This document shows, piece after piece, positions 53,002 to 57,367 of a stretch of DNA of 57,367 nucleotides. Position numbers and translations under genes: made by a program. The DNA comes from UBA2160 sp964588665 (GTDB taxonomy: Bacteria > Chloroflexota > Dehalococcoidia > Lucifugimonadales > UBA1123). The stretch covers positions 1-57,367 of the forward strand of contig CAZPQQ010000013.1 in the NCBI GenBank assembly GCA_964588665.1, written 5' to 3'. The notes beneath the pieces were generated by a model. It saw only the letters and a list, made by a program, of their open reading frames with translations, made no database searches and had not been told where the DNA came from. Numbering within the stretch: the first letter of the stretch is position 1; each line of letters starts with the position of its first letter.

Positions 53002-54645
53002 ATGTCCAATCCGTTCCCAGTGCCGCCCGCCACGCGACCGGTGGCGATGGGCGTCAACGGCATGGTAGCGTCGGCGCATCCGCTGGCATCGTTGGCAGGG
53101 GTTCGGATGCTGATGGACGGAGGCAACGCATTCGACGCCGCGGTCGCCACGGCAGCAATGCTGAACGTGGGCGAGCCGTATATGTCCGGTGTGGGCGGCA
53201 TCGGATTGGCGCTGGCCTACGTTGCGGCCGAAGACCGCGTCAGGGCGCTGAACTTCTCGGGCAGAGCTCCGATTGGGGCCGACCCGGAGCGCTTCACCGA
53301 CACGAGCAAAGAGACGGGCATCCTCTCGGCTTTGGTCCCGGGGAACGTGGCCGGCTGGCTCGCGCTGCATAATGCGTACGGAAAGCTGGACCGCGAGAAA
53401 GTGTTCGAGCCGGCAATCGGGTACGCGGAGAACGGCGTGGGCGTAACGCACCTGAACAGCCGCATGATGTCCAACAACGCCGCCAGGCTGGTGCGATTTC
53501 CATCTGCTGGCATAATCCTGGGCTCCAACGGGAAAGCTCCGAAACCCGGCGCAAAGCTCAAGATGCCGCAGTTGGCCGCATCCCTCCGTTCGATCGCCAA
53601 AGGCGGCGCGGACGAGTTCTACCGAGGCGACCTCGCTCGCCGGATTGTCAGAGGGAGCGACGAACTAGGCGGCTTGATCACCGAAGAAGACCTGGCGACC
53701 TACGAACCGCACTGGCAAGACCCGATCAGCATCGACTATCGAGGATACCGAATCCACACGCCGCCGCCAAACTCCAGCGGCTTCCAGATTCTTCAAACCC
53801 TCAAGACGATGGAAGGCTTCAGCGGGGACGACCTGGCCTTCCAACACCCGGATACACTTCACCTGTTCATTGAGGCGGTCAAGCTGGCGGTGACAGACCG
53901 CATCAAGTATGCAGGCGACCCGAAGCACGTCGCGGCGCCGGTCGGCGGCTTGCTGTCAAGCGGCTACGCTGAACAGCAACGTCATCGGATCGATCGAAGC
54001 CGTGCTGCGTTCGTGTCCGGCGAGCACTTCAACTCGAAGGTCGCGCCCGAGGCTCTGATCACGGGGAACCCGCTAGAATTCGACGGCGGTATGACGACCC
54101 ATTTCGTGGCCGCCGATCGTGACGGAAACGTCGTCTCCATCACGCAGACTCTCGGCGGCGGTTTCGGGTCAGGCGTGGCAGTGGGCGACACGGGGATATT
54201 CCTGAACAACATGGCCTACTGGTTCGACTTGGAGGAGGGGAGTCCCAACCGGATCGGCCCCGGCAAGCAGGTGGACTTCGTCGTCGCGCCGACTCAGACG
54301 TTTCGCGACGGGCGTTTCCATGTCAGCCTCGGAACGCCCGGGAGCTTCGGCATTTTGCAGACGACGCCTCAGTTCGTTATGAACTTCCTGGATTTCGGCA
54401 TGAATATCCAGCAGGCGATCGACGCCCCAAGGTTCAGGGTGTACGAAGGCAGACGCGTCCAGATGGAGGAGCGATTGCCTGCCTTAGTGCGGCAGTCGCT
54501 CTCCGATCTCGGGCACGACGTCGATGTGATCGAGCCGTGGTCGATGTCAGTGGGCGGAGCGCAAGGCATTCACGCCGACCCGGACGAAGGGGTGTTCCAG
54601 GGCGGCGCGGACCCCCGCCGGGACGGAGACGCGATTGGGTGCTAG
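53002..54645 (+). CDS. gamma-glutamyltransferase family protein
   Basis: A 547-residue Ntn-hydrolase. ATG 53002 has AGGAGG upstream. The proenzyme is expected to cut itself before Thr365 in DGGMTTHFVAADRDGN, the TTH site of GGTs, giving large and small subunits. Also seen are GGNAFDAAVATAAMLNVGEP and MSGVGGIGLAL near the N-terminus and TLGGGFGSGVAVGDTGIFLN after the cut. No signal peptide is visible, although classical GGTs are periplasmic, so a cytosolic role (glutathione-like or other gamma-glutamyl amides, or a cephalosporin-acylase-like reaction) is possible. Confidence 0.92.
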   Translation: MSNPFPVPPATRPVAMGVNGMVASAHPLASLAGVRMLMDGGNAFDAAVATAAMLNVGEPYMSGVGGIGLALAYVAAEDRVRALNFSGRAPIGADPERFTDTSKETGILSALVPGNVAGWLALHNAYGKLDREKVFEPAIGYAENGVGVTHLNSRMMSNNAARLVRFPSAGIILGSNGKAPKPGAKLKMPQLAASLRSIAKGGADEFYRGDLARRIVRGSDELGGLITEEDLATYEPHWQDPISIDYRGYRIHTPPPNSSGFQILQTLKTMEGFSGDDLAFQHPDTLHLFIEAVKLAVTDRIKYAGDPKHVAAPVGGLLSSGYAEQQRHRIDRSRAAFVSGEHFNSKVAPEALITGNPLEFDGGMTTHFVAADRDGNVVSITQTLGGGFGSGVAVGDTGIFLNNMAYWFDLEEGSPNRIGPGKQVDFVVAPTQTFRDGRFHVSLGTPGSFGILQTTPQFVMNFLDFGMNIQQAIDAPRFRVYEGRRVQMEERLPALVRQSLSDLGHDVDVIEPWSMSVGGAQGIHADPDEGVFQGGADPRRDGDAIGC

Positions 54646-54704
54646 AGTCTGAATTTAGCCGACATCGGCTTGGAAGCGGCAATCAGTGCGGCGAGAGGTT
54701 TTGC

Positions 54705-55637
54705 ATGAGCACGTTTGATGGATTGCAGAGAAGGTTGGACGACGGTGAGGTCGTTGTATTGGACGGCGGCACCGGAACCGAATTGGAGCGCCGCGGCGTG
54801 CCCATGGACTCGGCGGCCTGGAGCGGCGCCGCGATTCATACGCACCCGGAAGTAGTCCGGCAGGTCCACGAAGACTATATCCAGGCGGGAGCCGACATCG
54901 TCATTACCAACACTTTCGCGACGTGCCGGCACAGTTTGGAAGGCGCCGGCCTGGGAGACTTCGTCGCCGAAATCAATTCGCGTAGCGTTTCCCTGGCAAA
55001 AGACGCAATCGAAGCCGCCGAAGTCGACAGATCGATATACGTCGCTGGCGCGATTTCGACCTTCCAAACGCGCAACAATTCGGAATTCATGCCCTCGCTT
55101 GATGTCGCGAAGGCGAACTACAGGGAGCAGGCAGAACTGTTGGCCGAAGCAGGGGTCGATCTGCTCATGATGGAGATGATGGTGGATCTGGAACAATCGG
55201 CTCTCGCCATCGAATCCGCCGAATCGACCGGCCTTCCCGTCTGGGTCGGCTATAGCTGCCGGACAGACGAAGACGGCGGCCAGGTCCTCTTGCTCAACCG
55301 GGAAAGAGACGACGCCTTCGCCGAGGCCCTGGAACAGCTCGGCGGGTTGGGCGGTTCGTTGATCGCGGTGATGCACACGGTGATCGAAGACACCGTCCCA
55401 GCCTTGAGCGTCGTCAAAGAAAAGTGGAGCGGAAGCGTGGGCGCCTTCCCCCATTCCGGGAATTTCGTTATGCCCAACTGGCAGTTCAAGGACATCATGT
55501 CGCCTGAAGACTACCTTGCCGAGGCGCAAAAGTGGGCCCGGATGGGCGTCCAGGTGATAGGCGGGTGCTGCGGCACGACCCCGGAGCACATAAAAGCGCT
55601 GAAAGACGGTTTGCCCACGCACGTTCCGTGGGCATGA
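54705..55637 (+). CDS. homocysteine S-methyltransferase family protein
   Basis: A 310-residue cobalamin-independent methyltransferase of the MmuM/BHMT type. ATG 54705 follows GCGAGAGG; the open frame upstream overlaps the GGT gene. It shows VVLDGGTGTELERRGV, ADIVITNTFATCRHSL, and the zinc ligands: Cys in GYSCRTDEDG and the C-terminal pair GGCCGTTPEHI. It is likely to use S-methylmethionine, betaine or another methylated donor to make methionine. It lies 60 bases after the GGT gene and near metH, so sulfur/methyl metabolism is a common theme. Confidence 0.9.
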   Translation: MSTFDGLQRRLDDGEVVVLDGGTGTELERRGVPMDSAAWSGAAIHTHPEVVRQVHEDYIQAGADIVITNTFATCRHSLEGAGLGDFVAEINSRSVSLAKDAIEAAEVDRSIYVAGAISTFQTRNNSEFMPSLDVAKANYREQAELLAEAGVDLLMMEMMVDLEQSALAIESAESTGLPVWVGYSCRTDEDGGQVLLLNRERDDAFAEALEQLGGLGGSLIAVMHTVIEDTVPALSVVKEKWSGSVGAFPHSGNFVMPNWQFKDIMSPEDYLAEAQKWARMGVQVIGGCCGTTPEHIKALKDGLPTHVPWA

Positions 55638-55733
55638 GCCAGGCGAACGCCAATTCAACCACGACGAACGACAAAGCCAATCACGAGCTGTGGACATCGA
55701 GAGCTCGCTGCGAAAATGGACGAAGGAGAACCA

Positions 55734-56951
55734 ATGAGCAAGGCGCTTGACGGCATTCGAGTGATCGACATGACCCACGACCAGGCGGGGCCGTCCTGCA
55801 CGCAGATGCTCGCCTGGCTCGGCGCCGAGGTGATCAAGATCGAGATGGCCGACGGCAGGGGCGACCGCTCGCGTTGGTTGCGCCGCGACGACCCGGATCT
55901 CGACAGCTACTTCTACCTCCTTCTGAACAACAACAAGAAGAGCACCACGCTCAATCTTCGCGACGACCGCGGCAAGGACCTGTTCAAGACGCTTATCGGC
56001 GAGGCGGACGTCATGGTGGAGAACAGAGGCCCGGGCGCCATGGATCGCCTCGGTCTGGGCTACGAAGATCTCAAGCAGATCAATCCCCGGCTGATCTACG
56101 CGTCGGTAAAGGGTTTCGGTGGTTTTGGGCCGTACTCCGACTACAAGTGCTTCGAACAGGTCGCCCAGGCCACCAGCGGCGCGTTCAGTTGTACTGGATT
56201 CGACGACAGGCCCCCCGCCATGCACGGCGCCGGCGTGGGCGACTCGGGCACTGGAATGCACATGGCCATCGGAATTCTGGCGGCCATCGTTCAGCGGGCG
56301 TCGACCGGGACAGGGCAGATGGTGGAGGTGGCGATGCAGGAGGCCGTGCTCAACCTGACCCGCGTCCGATTCACCGGCACGCTCACCGACGGCACACCGG
56401 AGCCGAGGCAGACAAGCCAAGAAGGCCGGCGGCCGGACTCGGTTGGAGGATTGTTCGCCTGCGCGCCCGGCGGACCCAACGACTACGTATACCTGACGAT
56501 GCCCCCGGACAACCCAGGGATGTTCAAGGCGGGCATGCAGGCGATTGGCCGCGAAGACCTGCTCGACGACCCACGCTTTGCCGACCCCGATGACCGGGTG
56601 GCAAACATCGAAGAGCTATCTGTAATTGTCGCGCAGTGGGCGGCGAGCCGGGACAAGCACACGGTCATGAAGGCCTTCGCATCGAAAGGCGTGCCGTGCG
56701 GCGCGGTGTTGAACACCGCCGAGGTGCTCGACAACGCCCACTTGCGGGAGCGGCATACCGTCTCGGACGTCCAGCATCCCGAGCGCGGCGAGTACGCGAT
56801 GATCGGCTGCCCCGTGCGTCTCTCCGACTCCCCGGTCGAACTCGAACGTGCTCCGCTTTATGGCGAGCATACCGATCAGATCTTCACCGAGCTCGGCCGC
56901 CTCAATGCCGATGAGCTCGACGAGCTGCGCCGAGACCGGGTTGTGCTCTAG
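55734..56951 (+). CDS. CaiB/BaiF family (class III) CoA transferase
   Basis: A 405-residue enzyme; ATG 55734 follows AAGGAGAA. It shows the N-terminal LDGIRVIDMTHDQAGPSCTQ, VKIEMADGRGDRSR, the NNNKKSTTLNLRDDRGKDLF segment and the catalytic Asp170 in GVGDSGTGMHMAIG, at nearly the same position as Asp169 of formyl-CoA transferase. It moves CoA between carboxylic acids through an Asp-CoA anhydride. Candidate acids include oxalate/formate, succinate or mesaconate; none can be chosen. Its stop overlaps the convergent gene by four bases. Confidence 0.92.
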   Translation: MSKALDGIRVIDMTHDQAGPSCTQMLAWLGAEVIKIEMADGRGDRSRWLRRDDPDLDSYFYLLLNNNKKSTTLNLRDDRGKDLFKTLIGEADVMVENRGPGAMDRLGLGYEDLKQINPRLIYASVKGFGGFGPYSDYKCFEQVAQATSGAFSCTGFDDRPPAMHGAGVGDSGTGMHMAIGILAAIVQRASTGTGQMVEVAMQEAVLNLTRVRFTGTLTDGTPEPRQTSQEGRRPDSVGGLFACAPGGPNDYVYLTMPPDNPGMFKAGMQAIGREDLLDDPRFADPDDRVANIEELSVIVAQWAASRDKHTVMKAFASKGVPCGAVLNTAEVLDNAHLRERHTVSDVQHPERGEYAMIGCPVRLSDSPVELERAPLYGEHTDQIFTELGRLNADELDELRRDRVVL

Positions 56952-57262
56952 TTTGAGTCTTCCATGAATGCGTTCGCGCCTGTAGACAGGGCGGGCAGGC
57001 CACCCATCAAGAATGCCACGCGAATCGTCTCAGAAATCTCGTCCTCGGATGCGCCCATTGCCCGGGCGCGGTCCGAGATCGCTTTGACCCCGTCCTCGTG
57101 GGCCAGCAGTGCGTCGCACAGCATCGCCATAAGCGCCTTGACCTTGGCCGGCAGCGCGCCATCGCTCAGGATGAACTCGCGTCCCTCAGTCAACCAATCG
57201 GAAAGTCGGGGATCGGTGTCCGCAATTACGGCGAAGAATCCTGATGGCTGGGGTTGCTGCAT
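56948..57262 (-). CDS. carboxymuconolactone decarboxylase/AhpD-like protein lacking the Cys pair
   Basis: A 104-residue protein; ATG 57262 has GAGGAGGAA upstream. The helical pattern (VKALMAMLCDALLAHEDGVK, RARAMGASEDEISETIRVAF, GGLPALSTG) is that of the AhpD/CMD fold. Where AhpD-type members have Cys-x-x-Cys-x-x-x-His, this one aligns as His-Glu-Asp-Gly-x-x-x-Ile, so the peroxidase-type centre is gone. It could be a decarboxylase-like or non-catalytic member, probably a homo-oligomer. Convergent with the CoA transferase gene. Confidence 0.8.
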   Translation of the reverse strand: MQQPQPSGFFAVIADTDPRLSDWLTEGREFILSDGALPAKVKALMAMLCDALLAHEDGVKAISDRARAMGASEDEISETIRVAFLMGGLPALSTGANAFMEDSN

Positions 57263-57367
57263 ATCGGTTCCTCCTCGGATCGCTTCAGCGCTTCTTCGTG
57301 AGTTAATGCATCGGGGTCACGTCCCGTCAAGTGGTGTAAGAAGTATCCATCCTCGTAAAGTTGTTAA

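Overview
The window is GC-rich bacterial chromosome. Its proteins are punctuated by Thr-Pro or Ala-Pro low-complexity linkers after lipoprotein signals. It is rich in oxidoreductases, CaiB-type CoA transferase, sulfatases, a flavin monooxygenase (LLM) and DinB/mycothiol-isomerase-like folds. It also carries an alternative complex III (ACIII) operon and several families of short palindromic repeats. Together these suggest a free-living aerobic, heterotrophic member of Chloroflexota (Dehalococcoidia / SAR202-like). This is an inference from gene content; there is no rRNA or marker tree here. TGA is used as an ordinary stop in many genes. No tRNA, rRNA, CRISPR array, transposase, integrase or phage gene was seen.

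Layout. 1-5.9 kb: a secreted protein running off the left edge, a small membrane protein, and a peptide/oligopeptide ABC importer operon (binding lipoprotein, two permeases, no ATPases) on the minus strand. 6.4-9.7 kb: nitroreductase, glutaryl-CoA dehydrogenase and a lipoprotein with a HEAGH metalloprotease motif. 9.9-14.6 kb: two cytoplasmic sulfatases flanking a DAHP synthase gene, whose leader looks like an aromatic-amino-acid attenuator. 14.7-18.9 kb: inositol-phosphatase-like protein, uronate-dehydrogenase-like protein, LDH2-family dehydrogenase, DinB protein, and an internally deleted second LDH2 copy. 19.2-22.8 kb: a large beta-propeller surface protein broken by an in-frame TGA and a frameshift. 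23-28 kb: MDMPI-like protein, NAD epimerase, LLM monooxygenase, an internally deleted SDR pseudogene, GNAT, and a phosphonoacetate-hydrolase-like phosphodiesterase. 28.2-36 kb: a membrane HEWLH protein, an arylsulfotransferase-like propeller, a possible PD-(D/E)XK protein, a tandem rhodanese whose catalytic Cys codon is TGA followed by a SECIS-like hairpin, and a 1069-residue Asp-box propeller. 36.1-39.5 kb: ACT-domain protein, alpha/beta hydrolase, HpaI-type aldolase. 39.7-47.9 kb: the ACIII operon behind a strong promoter (pentaheme c, Mo-oxidoreductase-like subunit, 15-Cys Fe-S subunit, two NrfD proteins, DUF3341, monoheme c). 48.2-57.3 kb: tyrosine phosphatase, cobalamin-dependent methionine synthase, gamma-glutamyltransferase, homocysteine methyltransferase, CoA transferase and an AhpD-like protein lacking its Cys pair.

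Working together: ACIII oxidises quinol made by dehydrogenases such as glutaryl-CoA dehydrogenase and passes electrons to a c-type carrier or an oxidase outside the window. The sulfatases, aldolase, uronate-dehydrogenase-like protein, epimerases, hydrolase and importer fit scavenging of varied dissolved organic matter. MetH and the second homocysteine methyltransferase serve methionine/methyl metabolism.

The most notable observations are the probable selenocysteine rhodanese at 31.8-32.6 kb, the apparently leaderless Tyr/Phe leader peptide and attenuator before DAHP synthase, two pseudogenes that each keep only their first and last codons, and REPIN-like paired palindromes.
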